Shown: positions 1-11,454 of the stretch, piece after piece
How positions within the stretch are numbered: position 1 is the stretch's first letter
Layout: each line of letters opens with the position of its first letter
Origin: Rachycentron canadum
Lineage: Eukaryota > Chordata > Actinopteri > Carangiformes > Rachycentridae
Length of the DNA stretch: 64,000 nt
Direction of reading: 5' to 3'
Assembly: GCA_038496675.1 (NCBI GenBank)
Contig: CM076663.1
Location: 21,380,713-21,444,712 of the forward strand
Notes under the pieces: model-generated
The model's input: only the letters and a program-made list of their open reading frames with translations
Told to the model about the DNA's origin: nothing
Database searches by the model: none
Translations under genes and position numbers: made by a program

Positions 1-2
1 CC

Positions 3-95
3 TCAGACGCACTTTCTCCCAGCAGCGAGGCGTCTCTGGAACGCAGCATCCAGTGTGTGGAGAGCTCTGAGGGCGTGGAGGTAGAGAGGCCGTGA
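3..95 (+). CDS. 3' end of an unidentified protein-coding gene (last 30 codons)
   Basis: An open frame enters from the left edge of the window and stops with TGA at 93-95. The visible C-terminus is rich in Ser and Glu (ending VEVERP) with no membrane segment and no domain I recognise. A coding reading is supported by the acidic, low-complexity but non-repetitive tail and by the long gene-like 3' UTR that follows, ending near an ATTAAA signal at about 2179. Only the C-terminal part of the last exon is present, so the family cannot be named. The reading frame is inferred from the tail alone, and an alternative frame or an all-UTR interpretation is possible. Confidence 0.5.
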   Translation, partial: SDALSPSSEASLERSIQCVESSEGVEVERP

Positions 96-2205
96 CCGGC
101 TGTCAGGCTGTGTATAGGTTTGTTGTATATAATGCAGAACATTGCTTCTTTACTTTTATTTTGTCTTTATTTATTTGCTGGTCTTAATTCTAAACTTGCT
201 AACACTCGACCACAGACCACGATGACCAGACTCAGAGTGGACTCAAACACAGATCTCCCTCCTACACCCTCTGAATTTCTGATTTGGACACCAAGTTAAT
301 TCTGTTGTGGCCGTTGGAGTCAGAATATATTAGACTGATTTACAGTATTACTGCACATGCTTCTCAGGCCTGGGCCCTGTTCCTCATGTGTGGCTAACTT
401 AATCAACTAGACACACACACACGCCTGGATTTTTCAGATCTTCAAACCTGTTTAAAGTTAATCTGACACTGCTGTCATAGCAAACAGACATTGATCACAA
501 GACTAGAAAAGCAGTCTCAGTCTCAATAGATCACACTTTGACCAGTATGGCTCCATCACAACACCAGCTCCAAATCCATCTGGCTATTGTCATGTTAAGT
601 GGGATTCCTTAATCCCTGTTTTCAGATATGGCCCTTATACGACATGACTCACTTTAACCTAAATTTTACGTGGATACTTCAGTTTAAATCTGAAAATGTT
701 TAACCATTCAAAAAAATATGCAGCATTACTACCAGGCCAGCCAGCCAGGCATATATGAAGAGAAACTTGGTAAAAGAATGAATCAATCATTACAACTGGG
801 CTTTAATGGAAATGTTCTTTAAAAGATAATACACTCTTTGTTTCCTATAATTATATTTACATTTAAGTTCCATCATGGAAGCGTCTTTGGTCCCTGTCTC
901 AAGTGTTGATATCCTTAAGAGCCAAAAACCATCTCGGTGTGGTTTTCGACTTCCTCTCAGGCTTCTCTCTGGAGCTCTAGTAACAACAGGTCAGTCAGCC
1001 AATCAGAAGAGAGGGTCTGTGTGATTAAATAAAAATATAGCAGGTTAATGTAGAAAGTACACAGAGAAACTAGATCCTGAAGGTTGGATGATGGGTCCAG
1101 GTGGGTGGGGCTTGGGGCGTGGCTGAGAGCCGTGACTGTTTCGTTGTGACATCACAAAGGTGCAGAAGGCCGGACAGCTGGTTTTAAGTTCTGAATCCAG
1201 GCTGTGAGCATTTCTCTGTGGACTGAGACCTTTGATACTTTCACTGTATTAATATAGAACCTGGACCTGATTTAGGATCAAAGAAGACAGGGAGGTTGAT
1301 GTTTAGACTGTATGGACCTTTACATGAGAACATTAACAGGATGATTGATATAACAAGATCTGCCATTACTCACAAACACGTGTATAAACATGAACTAAAA
1401 ATACAAGAGAAAAGACTAAAAAGACAAAAGTGTTAAGTTTCTGTATAAAAATATCTCCACTCAGCACCTGTTATTCACTAGAGAGGCTTTGAGGGTGTCA
1501 GAGTTAAGTTTCATCTTCGAATTTCAAGACAGAGTTTAAAAAAACAGAGAATTTATGTAACTTATGTAATATTCTGTTTTGTTGTTTGTTTGTTTTTTAA
1601 ACATCTGTATCAGTGTTGACTTTAAACCCATGAATGTGGCCCACCAGCTCTGACCCAAGTTGCTTTTGTTTCAAAATAAGAGAAAATAACATCTCCTGTG
1701 CTGGCAGAACTGAATAATCTGGATAAGAATCAACTGGATGACTTTATCTGGCTAACATGACGTGTTGGTTAAACCATTCGTGAAGAATGGGGGCGTGGGT
1801 AGTCGGACGTGTCTGTGGCTGCCAGATCAGGCTTGTTTTACTGCTGTGTGATGAATCTGTAGACATGGAGGTCACTTCCCGACTGACTGCCTTACAGGTG
1901 ACTGCCGGGCCCAGGCTTCGTACTCGCATCTCAGCTATGACCAAAAGTCACCTGATACAGGTTCCATCATCATCCTCCTCCCCCTCCTCTTCCTCCCCTG
2001 CTTCAGTTTTAGGCCATTTTTTGATATGTGACAGTTCTGTGGATTACATGCTCATTTATGCCACCACCTTTCTGTACTATCTACTCACTAGACATTGTTA
2101 CATATGTACATTGGTCTTGTACTGGTAATGCACCATTCTGTATATACTATTAAGCAAAATGAGAGCAGATTTAATGTGAATTAAAGTTTTGAACTGTGAT
2201 TAAAC
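96..2205 (+). other. Probable 3' UTR of the left-edge gene
   Basis: About 2.1 kb with no convincing coding exon follows the TGA at 93-95. It contains a TTAA-type MITE copy at about 885-1322. A candidate poly(A) signal, ATTAAA, lies at about 2179 and is followed by T/G-containing sequence, so transcripts may end near 2200. A short open frame at 1787-2128 is rich in serine from a TCC/TCA run and resembles no protein I know. Confidence 0.4.
885..1322 (+). mobile_element. MITE family A copy 1 (TTAA-type, degenerate ends)
   Basis: It shares long segments with the intact copy at 31060-31390: the CTTCTCTCTGGAGCTC block, the CCAATCAGAAGAGAGG block, the TTGTGACATCACAAAG block and the terminal ACTGTATGGACCTTTA. 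Its 5' terminus has decayed to TTTGGTCCCTG. It has no coding capacity. Confidence 0.7.
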
Positions 2206-4070
2206 TGCCTGACAAGTATGTCTCAATGTGTGACATGGGAGAATGAGTGTGACGCCGAGTGGATCAGCTGCATTTCTGACCAAATGATCAGATCTTCAAG
2301 TTACAAATATAAACAAACACAATGGATTTGACACAATAACACAAATCAGTGTTGTTCTTGAAATGTGAACTCCTCACGACAGTAAAATTAGAACAAGAAA
2401 CTTAAAAAAAGTCTTTAAAAAAGGGCACCACCTCTCTACTGAAGAGCCTGTCCCACCACAGTCAACACATGTAGGAAAAAAAAACAACACAATCGGATCA
2501 AAGAACATGAGTTTATTTAGTCAGAGGGGGAATTTCACCTCAGCATAGTGTTGGCCTGAGAGTGGCCATACTTCAGATGTACAGTAACAGGTCACAGCAG
2601 ATTCTTCTTTCACTTCCCCACATAAACTGACACCACAGGTGTTGGTGCTCCTGCTTGAAGGAGGCAGGACAGGGATTACTCAGCTACAGTGATCCAGCAC
2701 TTGTTAGTTGTGCTGTGTACTCATAGAAAAATAGTTAGAGTTCATATCACTGCAATAAAAGCTCCGTCAGAAAACGATCAATTAAAGGCAACAAAGAGTT
2801 TGTCTTGGGATAGTTAATAGAAATTTGGTGGAATAAAGAGAAAAAATATATATGTATAGTTACATTCATTCTACCAAAGTCTGTAACTGCTAAAATGGAA
2901 ACAAAACCCAAAAACCTAATTGAAATTTTATCCATTTGTGTGAACATCTGAATTAATGCTTCAATATTGACAAAGTTAAAGTTGGAACTACAGAGAAATC
3001 ATCTGCAATGTGTGCTAACTTCAGTCAAAATGGCAGAACAGGACTCACAGTCAAAGTCAACTAACAGTTATTTTCCTTTTTAATCTCCCAGTTATGTTTT
3101 CCATGAAATGTTTGTTCTATGAAATGTAATAAATATGGTTCTAAACCCCAGAGTGTCATCTGACTATTTTTTTGTTTGGCCAGATTAAGAATTTAAAAAC
3201 CAAATATATTCAAATTACTATCACGTCACTGGAGACACAGATAACTCACTCAACGCTTGGCCTTTTGTTCTGCCTTCACTCATTCTCATGTCTTTATGGT
3301 AGTGTACTAAAAGTGTTGATTGTGACCAGATGCAAGCTGACACAAATCATGTGCACATAAATGGACAATCAGATTTCAATAAGGCTGAATTATTTGGTTA
3401 AAATACTGTCAGCCTCAGACTTATATATCATACATATCTAACAGGCTGTTACACAGATCATTCACTTCAATCCGTTTCTTCGCTGAAAAAATGGATTATG
3501 GGCACATTATATAGAAAAAAGTTTGATGCACACATCATACAACAGGAGCGTTAAGAGCAAACATGCCAGTGTGCACTAAAACCCACAAGATGTTTGGACT
3601 CTTCATTTTTGTGCCTTTAAGTGTTTACTAGTGGACAAGAGTGTTTTAAACAAGCACAATAATTGCACAGAAAATGACATAAGGCAAAAGACAAGTGTAC
3701 ACAGGGAAGACATCAAAATGTGCTGCTGGTATTAATGTGTCAATATGTAAAATCTCTAGGCAGATACCTCCTACGACGACGACCAAGATGACAGTACCGT
3801 GTTCTGCTGGGGTGCTCGGGTCAGACAGGGCTGCCGCTTTAGTCTGTTCAGTTCAATGTGTGAAAATATATATTGTACAAATCTGCTCCACAAACACGAA
3901 TCAATAAACGTTTGATCAATGGTTGAGAGCAAACAGCTGAGTCTGAGCCATTTCCTTGATGGCCATTAGATACTTGTTCTCAATAAGTCTTCAAAATGCA
4001 CGTTTTATTTTGAAAGATCAAGAATTGAGGTCAGTGCTGGGTTAATGAGCTCTTATGAATTTAATGGGAC

Positions 4071-4139
<69 letters not shown>

Positions 4140-6921
4140 AAAATTCAGATTGTCATTCACATAGAAGTCACGACCCCGCCCAGGCCCGGACAGAGTGTAC
4201 ATATGAAGTCTGATATCTTGCAGTATGGATGGTCTGGTCTGTCCTCACAGTGTTTGAGGACAGAGGAAGCTTCAGACCTCTACTGACTGACTGATTTCAT
4301 TTACCCATAGTGTTTTGTTTTTATTAATGAAGTGGTTTATATCTGTTTGTATTTTTTTTCAAATGGAGGTGATGCCTACGATGCCTGCTCCTTCAGGCTG
4401 TGTATTCAGTGGTTTGGGTTCAGATATGATTATTTCCTCTCTTAGAATCACCTGGTCCTGAACCCTCACGGTGAATCATGAGAAAAGTAGCTCCACAGCA
4501 CAATAAGATGTAAACAGGACAAAATCTATCTTTCCCTCAACACTGGGAATCTCTCTTTTTTGATCTAACAAGAACCTCCTGAACATTCATGGACCCTTTT
4601 ATTTCTGACCCCAATTATAGCAGTAATATACCTATAAAAGCTAAACTCTACAGATGTCAGTGTCAACACTGTAGTCATGACATGAAGATCAAATGAGGAC
4701 AGACATCTATAAAATGCAGAACAATAGTGTTGAACATAAAGTGACATAAGTACAACTTCTGTGAGTTTGTAATGAATGTGCAACACAATTATTAAATCCC
4801 ACTGCAGAGCACAGTGGTGATGTGGAACAGCCTCTCTGCGTAGTCCCACCACTGCGATGCCAAACTCCTGGACACAGTCTGACACCTGAACACAGCAGCT
4901 TCTCTGCATCTGTGGAAAAGATACAAACAGCTGATGATGGAGTCCAGCGGGTGAAGAGGAGAGTGAGCAGAGGATGAGATGGACTGGAAACAAACCTAGA
5001 GTGTTTTTGGTAAACAAAAGTAAATGAATCTATGAATCTGTTGTAAATATTCACTTTCCTTGCTTCCCTCTTCCGTACTCTGCTGAAGTGCTGTAGACAG
5101 TTTCCCCCATTCAGTGATGATGTTTCCAACCTGTCTAATACTCTACTGGTGAATATTGAGCAGATCTCAGCAATTCATTTGTTGAGGAAACAACAGGCTG
5201 TGGTTGTGTCTACACTGGCACCATTTCATCACAGATGCACCTTTTCATGACAAAACCACGTTTTAAAACAAGAACAAATGCTTTCGCTTAAAATCAAACA
5301 CAATCTCCGCCCACACTAACACACATCACATGTCCATTCACATAGACTGGACATGTAGATTGTCAACTCTGCTGTTGATTAGTTAAAAATACTACAAACC
5401 AGGATCAGTAAAATCCAGAATGTAACTGAACAACAGCTGCTGCAAAGACAACAAGCTCAGAAACACTAATTCACCCTTATGTTCTTTCTCCAGTGGTTGT
5501 CTAGGCTAAGACTCAAAATGAATCAGGGAGCAACTGTGGGGGTCTACGTCATCGTTTCCTAAGGTCTCACTTTCTGTCCAGACTACAACACAATCCTGGA
5601 GTTTTCAAAATAAAACATCCAGCAGCATTTAGAACTAAAGTAATAGAAGAGAAGAGTTTAAAACCAAAATGTAGAAGAAGAGATGGGTTTAAAACTAAAA
5701 TGAAGAAGAGAGGAGTTTAGAACTAAAACGCTAAAAGATGAGTTTAAAACTAAAATGTATTAGTGTGGACACAGGCTATGTGCCTCTCTCTCTCGCTCTC
5801 TCCCCCCTCTCTCCTCCTGTTGTTTCAGCACGTCATCTTGCCTTCAGAATTGTAGTCTTGATCTATGACTGCAAACAACCTACTGCCCCCACAATCCTGT
5901 TCAACACCTGCTGCTACATTTCTTTATTATTTCTATTTATTATCATTAACAGCTGTTTGAGGCTGGTGCCCACTCACCCTGCGGTTGGAGGAGGAAAAGG
6001 TTGGAGGGTTTTGGTTCTGCTGGAGGATTCTGTCTCTTAAAGTCATGCTTGCCACTGTCACCACATGTGCTCCATACATCCAAGTGACAGGATGGAACTG
6101 TTCATGTTCATGTTAGTGTAGGAATGATTTTAACAACATGGACTCTTATCTCAGGCCTGGTTCATGGTTGTCTCAACATAATATACACTGAGGGTACGTT
6201 AATCTGTGAACTGATAATAATACAAAGTAAGGCAGTGGGAGCTCAGAGGCCTCAGGCATGTAAATGAATTATCTGTGGCTCCCAGATGAATCTGTGTATT
6301 CTCTGTCTGTGGCTGCAGCTGGTTTCACACTCTCAAAGAATGTCACACTCATTTTCTATGGTAACGGGATCAGAATAGACAATGACATAAACCAGATACC
6401 ACAGATAAATGGAGACTAAACTGTGTTTCTAAATGACTGCAAACTTAGTCTGGCCTTTTAGTAATTTATTGCAACTTCTCAGCTAACATTCACTGAGACT
6501 GATAAATCTGCATTAAGATGATTTCAGCCAATAAGTTTGGTTAAGGTAACTGTCAGATAAATGTAGACTTAAAGTAGCACAAAATGGAAACACTCAACTA
6601 AATAAGCACAAGTACCTTAAAATTGTTGACTTCAGTAAATGTGCTTATTTACATTTATTTGCAAATGTAACTAAAGGTCAAAAAAGATGTATGACAACAA
6701 AAAGACAAATCTCTGTCTCTCAGTGTGTCCATGGTGAGGTGCCTGTGGCCAATCGGTGGGAGCTAATTCAGCTCCATGTGGCTCTTAGATTTTGGTTTGT
6801 GAGGTTTTGTGATTTCACCTCAGTTTATACAAACCACTAATCCAACGCTCAGGAAAATAAAGCTTTGCGGGGGTGGCAAAATGGGACCTAAACAAAACAT
6901 CAGAGGAGTGAAAGGGCTTAC
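2206..6921. other. Intergenic interval or downstream UTR exons; no gene recognised
   Basis: AT-rich DNA with a TG microsatellite (4074-4136) and no coding exon I can support. A splice donor at 6921/6920 on minus, just after the C6orf47-like stop codon, implies that one or more minus-strand 3' UTR exons of that gene lie somewhere in this interval. A possible minus-strand acceptor is at about 4914 (TTTTCCACAG), but nothing confirms its use. Confidence 0.5.
4074..4136. repeat. (TG)n dinucleotide microsatellite
   Basis: About 31 uninterrupted TG units. The apparent Cys-Val open frame across it is a by-product of the repeat. Confidence 0.98.
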
Positions 6922-6928
6922 CTGAAGT

Positions 6929-7828
6929 TTAACTTGTCTTGGCCTTGTCCTGAACATACACAGGTTTTTCTTTATGTGTCATTTCGTCAGTGTCCTTTTC
7001 CTCCTCCTTTTCTTCTTTTTCTTCCTCCATTCCCATTATCACACTCTGTCGAACACTGACAGAGATCACCAATGCCTGTACGATGCCATAGATCAATGCA
7101 AACTGAGGGAGATACTCCTGGATCAACCAGAGTAATCCTGCCATTCCAACTGTGGAGACAAAAAACATGGCCATACCATGAAACCACAGCCTCAGTGCTC
7201 CCTGGACCCCCAATACCTCCAGGATCAGCTTGGCAGGAGGGGACACAGTCCACAGGAAGCCAACAACAAACAGGTCAAACAAGTGGCGGAGGAAGTTGAA
7301 GCAGATCTCATAGTGCTCCGGTACGATCTCCACCCTCCAGCTGTGCGCAAAGAATCGAAAAGGAGAAGTCAGCTGAGAGGAAGGAGGTGTAGGAGACGGA
7401 GGAGGTGTTCTGTAGTCGGAAAAGTCCCCATCAATGTCCCATGTATCTCCAGACTGACCATCACGTTTCCTTTGCCATAGTCTGCTTGACTCTGCTTTCC
7501 ATGGCCACATAAAGTAAGAAGTTGGGAGAAATTTACCCCACCATCTAGAATCTTGTTGTGAATCTACCATGCTCTCCTGTGTCCCAGCACAGAGATCTGT
7601 TTCCATGGGCTGGAGCTTCTCCTGCGCCTCCCAGAACTCCTCTACCAGACTACTTTGGTCACTTTGGCGTCTCCACCCTCCCCAGATCCAAGAGGTCCAC
7701 CCTCTGCGGCCCTGGCTGCCACAGTCATTCTTCTTACCCTCAGCCATAACGACTGAGGTATTCTCTGACACGGCACTACTGCCCCATGAGAGCACCCACC
7801 CCAGTGCTCTGCCTACCACAGCTGTCAT
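6929..7828 (-). CDS. c6orf47-like: C6orf47-like multi-pass membrane protein, 299 aa
   Basis: A single coding exon runs from ATG at 7828 to TAA at 6929-6931. The C-terminal half aligns by eye with human C6orf47 (G4): fish GVQGALRLWFHG matches human GLRGPLGLWLHG, and fish YGIVQALVISVSVRQ matches FGLLQALVLAVSLRE. Three hydrophobic stretches, at about residues 175-196, 218-238 and 243-260, look like membrane segments. A Pro-rich linker (TPPPSPTPPS, 141-150) precedes them, and the tail (267-299) is highly charged, Glu/Lys-rich. The N-terminal half is Trp-rich and less conserved. Function is poorly known in any species. A plausible acceptor (GGGTTTCAG) lies 9 nt upstream of the ATG, implying a non-coding first exon. 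A strong donor (CAG|GTAAG) occurs 7 nt after the stop. Family assignment is from remembered sequence and moderately secure. Confidence 0.8.
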   Translation of the reverse strand: MTAVVGRALGWVLSWGSSAVSENTSVVMAEGKKNDCGSQGRRGWTSWIWGGWRRQSDQSSLVEEFWEAQEKLQPMETDLCAGTQESMVDSQQDSRWWGKFLPTSYFMWPWKAESSRLWQRKRDGQSGDTWDIDGDFSDYRTPPPSPTPPSSQLTSPFRFFAHSWRVEIVPEHYEICFNFLRHLFDLFVVGFLWTVSPPAKLILEVLGVQGALRLWFHGMAMFFVSTVGMAGLLWLIQEYLPQFALIYGIVQALVISVSVRQSVIMGMEEEKEEKEEEKDTDEMTHKEKPVYVQDKAKTS

Positions 7829-8639
7829 TCTTTCTCTCTGAAACCCTTGAAGCTTTGTTCAAACCGGCCAACTCTCAGCTCTCAGCTCGTCTTGCCTCTG
7901 TTGGTTGGGCTGCTCAGTGGCTGTATGGGAGAAGCATGTATGCACTGCCCCAGCTGCTGTGAAGTTGTAATACTTGTTCCCAAGGATCCAGGCTGGAGCA
8001 AAGTGACGTCCTCGGGCCAGAGACACACCTGTGGGTGTGATTTACTTCTTTTCTACATGTCTTTGTTTTCACCAGAAAACCCTTGAAGCCGTCAACGTTG
8101 CTCCCGATAGCTCAACATAACGTTCAGTTATTCTCAAAAAGCAGGACGGCGCCGGTTAGCAACGAGTCAGCCGGCAGTTAAAGCCCTCGGTTCAAAGACA
8201 GCTAACTAACACAAACGTTGGAGTTTCACTAACTTGTCTTTCAGCGTCCCGACACAAACTGCTCCAGTCATACCTGCAAAAGAAGAAACATTTCGTTGCT
8301 TTAACCATGAAGTCTTAGTTCCAGTTCCACGTCAACAATGCGAGTTAGCTAACGTTAGACGGGTCTTGGCAGTTGTCTACCCTTAAAGGTTTATTATAGT
8401 GACAGTGGTTAACCAACAGGACTTGGTTTATCGTTTCCTAACGAGTGTCGAGAAAATATTTCCCGAGTTTTCGGTGTCTCTAAACAACAGTAGCTACTTT
8501 GATAACATATCAACGGTCACCTTCGCCGACGTTAGCTTCAGATCTTCTGCCCAGATCGTAGCTAGCTCCCCTGTTAGCATCGAATCACTCGACACGTAGC
8601 CCCAGTTCTTTAACTTCTGGGTGTTGTGCTGTAAACACA

Positions 8640-8830
8640 CCAGCGTGTTTACCTTTTGCATTGGGAAAATAAAGCCGACTTCCGGTCAACGCTGAATGAC
8701 AAGTACCATTAACATTAATGCTAATTACCGAGGAGCCACAACGGAGCGAGCCTCCTGAGGTCGACTGAAGAGTTCACCTCACTGCGCGCTGAAGGGAGAC
8801 TTCCGGCTCGGATTCAACCTTCAAAATAAA
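8640..8830 (-). promoter_or_regulatory. Probable GC-rich promoter of the C6orf47-like gene with two ETS-type sites
   Basis: ACTTCCGG (the reverse of CCGGAAGT, the ETS/GABP core) occurs at 8678-8685 and again at 8799-8806, in DNA with more CpG than its surroundings. On minus, a putative first-exon donor AAAG|GTAAAC lies at 8653/8652. On plus there is also a donor-like ATG|GTAAGA near 8850, so divergent transcription is possible. No TATA box is seen. Confidence 0.5.
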
Positions 8831-9484
8831 GTTTGCTCTCTGCAGTTAATGGTAAGAGTCTCGTGCTGGAGTTTGTCCTTCTCGCAACTTCTTCGTTACT
8901 GGTTCAATCTACTCGTTATGCAATTCCGCCCCCTTTGAACGTTTTATATTCATGTAGGACGAGTGAGGCGCAGTAACATTACACAACTGGAACGGGTGGG
9001 CACGAGCTCAACAACCGTCACCCAGAGCTCATCTACAGCCATGATTCATCTGCGATGCAACGAGCCTTCACACAAGGACAATGGGATGCAGAGAGACTAC
9101 ACGGTCACTTTACCCAGAGTACAGGACACAGCTCATGACTCATTTTAGTCAACCTTTATCAACTGGAAAAAAAAAAAAACAAAACGAGTCTGTTGTCAGC
9201 CATTTTATTTGACATTCCCATGCCCTTTGCATGTTAAAATTGAAGCCATTACAGAAGGTTTGTACAAACATGACAGGAAACAACTTCGAAGCTCAGGGCC
9301 CTTTAAAAGAAGGGCTGAGTGGACATCCATCCGATGTTAGGAAGGCTTCCATTTCCTGGATGGCTTGATGTTGACCAGACAACCCCCCCAGTCTTCCAGC
9401 TTCAGCTGCTGCACCTGACAAGATGGAAGTCAGTCATTTCACCACTGCTTGGCTGCAAACATTCCTCAACAGAAGAGTCAGCGA

Positions 9485-9555
9485 GTGTCTCAGTGCGCTG
9501 CGAGTAGACTTCAGTTATGATCAGTCGAACCGAAAACTGCATCATCATTGACCAA
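9485..9555 (-). ncRNA. Candidate C/D-box snoRNA in intron 5 of the host gene (possible SNORD99)
   Basis: On minus, a C box ATGATGA at 9548-9542 is followed by CTGA at 9524-9521 (D'), another CTGA at 9514-9511, and CTGA at 9493-9490 (D). The D box lies about 75 nt from the acceptor at 9415, a usual spacing. The 7 nt before D' (GGTTCGA) are complementary to UCGAACC of 28S rRNA as I recall it, close to the A2774 site that human SNORD99 is reported to guide; SNORD99 is hosted by SNHG12. The terminal stem is weak and a 7-nt duplex is short, so this is a candidate only. Confidence 0.42.
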
Positions 9556-10013
9556 CTCAGATACAAGAGCTCTGGAATAAAAGAGCGTCAGCCCCAGTGG
9601 GATGGTCTTGAGTAATTTGAAAAAAAAAAAAAAATGTTTTAGCCCAACACACTTAGTGTACATGATCAGCCAATTCCTGTCCATAAGTCTCAATTCAAAG
9701 ATTTGTTTAACCCCCTCCAGACAAAATTACCCACCACACCCTGAGAATTTAATGCCATCCTAATGGGGCTTTACTACCACAGGGGTTGGTACTTACAGCT
9801 GCAGGACTGTAATGCCAACTCCTCCATCAGTGTGTGGCTGAGCTACAAGACAGGAAGAGAGAAAAAAGAAAGTCATGAGTACCAACGTGGGCAGAAAACG
9901 GGGATGAATTCAGGGACCACATCAGTGTTTGGCTGTTTTAGCCCAATTACTGCAAACATTACACTGAATCTGCAGTAAATGTGTTAAAACATACCATGCC
10001 CCTGGTGTGGTTA

Positions 10014-10085
10014 TGTGGTCAGTGCACTGTGAAAGAACTTCATGCTTTTCTCAGAGACTCTAGTCTATGAAATCATCACTCCACA
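10014..10085 (-). ncRNA. C/D-box snoRNA A, intron 4 of the host gene
   Basis: All elements are present on minus: a 5-bp terminal stem (TGTGG at 10085-10081 with CCACA at 10018-10014), C box GTGATGA (10079-10073), D' box CTGA (10054-10051) and D box CTGA (10022-10019). The D' guide GACTAGAGTCT and D guide TCTTTCACAGTGCA are shared with the snoRNA in the neighbouring intron. The D' guide is complementary over 10 nt to GACUCUAGUC of 28S rRNA, and the D guide pairs with one mismatch to the adjacent GCACGGUGAA (28S recalled from memory). By the D+5 rule the D' guide would target the U in GACU/CUAGUC. No human name assigned. Confidence 0.85.
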
Positions 10086-10225
10086 CAAGGTCAGAGAAAA
10101 TATGCTTAAGATTCTACACATACCTAGAACAGTGTCCATCCAGCTTCACGAGAACCTGTTAAGCAGAAGGAAAACTATTAGACTCACTTCTGACCTTTGC
10201 AGTTTGTATTGATGAACAACTCTAC

Positions 10226-10302
10226 ACATGCTCAGTGCACTGTGAAAGAGCTTCATAGTTTAATCAGAGACTCTAGTCTTGTGAATCATCATAGCAGCAT
10301 GT
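10226..10302 (-). ncRNA. C/D-box snoRNA B, intron 3 of the host gene (paralogue of snoRNA A)
   Basis: On minus: a 6-bp stem ACATGC (10302-10297) with GCATGT (10231-10226), C box ATGATGA (10292-10286), D' CTGA (10067-10064 plus 200, that is 10267-10264) and D box CTGA (10235-10232). The D box lies about 75 nt from the intron 3 acceptor at 10156, typical for intronic C/D snoRNAs. It shares the D' guide GACTAGAGTCT and the D guide CTTTCACAGTGCA with snoRNA A, while sequence outside the guides and boxes differs. That pattern indicates duplication with selection on the guides. Confidence 0.85.
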
Positions 10303-11454
10303 TGGTTTTCACAGCATCATTCAATGGACTCAAATGCTGACACTCACCATCAGCTCATGGCTGCAGCCGTGAGTCACAGAAGGAATACAGCTCTGTAAAA
10401 TGCTTCTTCAGTGCAGCGAGCTGCCTCAGGTGGCAGCTGTGTCCATCACCAGTGTGATCTGAAACTGCAGAGTGAGCCATTTTCAATAACAAATGATGGT
10501 ACAAATAATTTAATGTCTGGGCAAGTTTCCATAAATGTCACTTACAGAATCAGTACCTAATGTGTTTAAAACATTAAAACTGAAACCCAAATACCTGCTC
10601 ACTAGAGCAATGTCACTGCAGTCGATACATTAGATTTTTAATTCTATGAATAAAGACATAAGCCCTGGAAGGACATTTTGTTTTGAGAAGGCCATCATGC
10701 TGTCTATGGAGATTGAATGAAGAAGTTATAGGCAAGTAATAAAATACTAATGCTCGAGCACATTATGTGGGTGGGGCTGCACAGGGGCCCAGCAGATGGT
10801 GCAACAACTCTGCAGAGTCCAGTGTCTTTACACACTGGGTGATCAGCTCTGTACAACAGCACTGCATCACTTGTTTTAAGACAAACACTTCTGTACATTT
10901 CGGTATTAATTTTGATTGCATTTCTTCCAATGTTTTCAAATATGATGCCACCCAGTTTAATCAGCCCAATCAAATATCTAGGCTTTTAAGTTAGTTAAGT
11001 TTAATCTGTATCTCGATGAAAACCGTTGTGCTCGTTTCTAGAGTTTCAGTTGCATCACTTGTTCCCCTGATCCCGCCCAAAAAAATAAAATAAAATAAAA
11101 TAAATAAACGAATGCCCACTCACTTCATCCATCTGTAAACCTGGTTCTACACGTCTTCCCCCGCAGATTCAACTCAGCAGATCCATGAAGACTCATCCTC
11201 GGGTCTCCTGAGGAAACAAAGATCACATGTTGAGCCAGGGCCCTTTTCCTCCATGACAGTGTAGGTCTGTCACCACGTGTGGAGCTCAGAGGAACCAGCG
11301 GTTCCTCTGGAGACCCCGACCTCAGCCTTACAGAGAGTTAGGAACAGACTCAAAGTCCGTTACATTTACCTTCTTCCATTTGGTCCAAGCAGAAACTTCA
11401 GGCTTCGCTTCACTTGACCTTTCGACGTAGTTACGTCGGTATCGAGTGGCGTCG

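Noticed and set aside
4077..4286. Cys-Val repeat open frame
   Set aside because: Translation of the TG microsatellite.
4565..5129. Minus-strand frames with a possible acceptor near 4914 (TTTTCCACAG)
   Set aside because: No frame resembles a known protein and no donor or partner exon could be matched; it could at most be an untranslated exon of the C6orf47-like gene.
10380..10470. Hairpin AGCTGCC / GGCAGCT as an H/ACA snoRNA
   Set aside because: It falls inside inferred exon 3, not an intron, and lacks hinge and tail boxes in the right place.
10750..10880. Possible H/ACA snoRNA in intron 2 of the host gene
   Set aside because: There is a good hairpin (CCAGTGT / ACACTGG) and an ACA near 10765, but I could not place an ANANNA hinge between two hairpins. 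Human SNHG12 carries H/ACA RNAs, so a model search is worthwhile, but I cannot support the call by eye.
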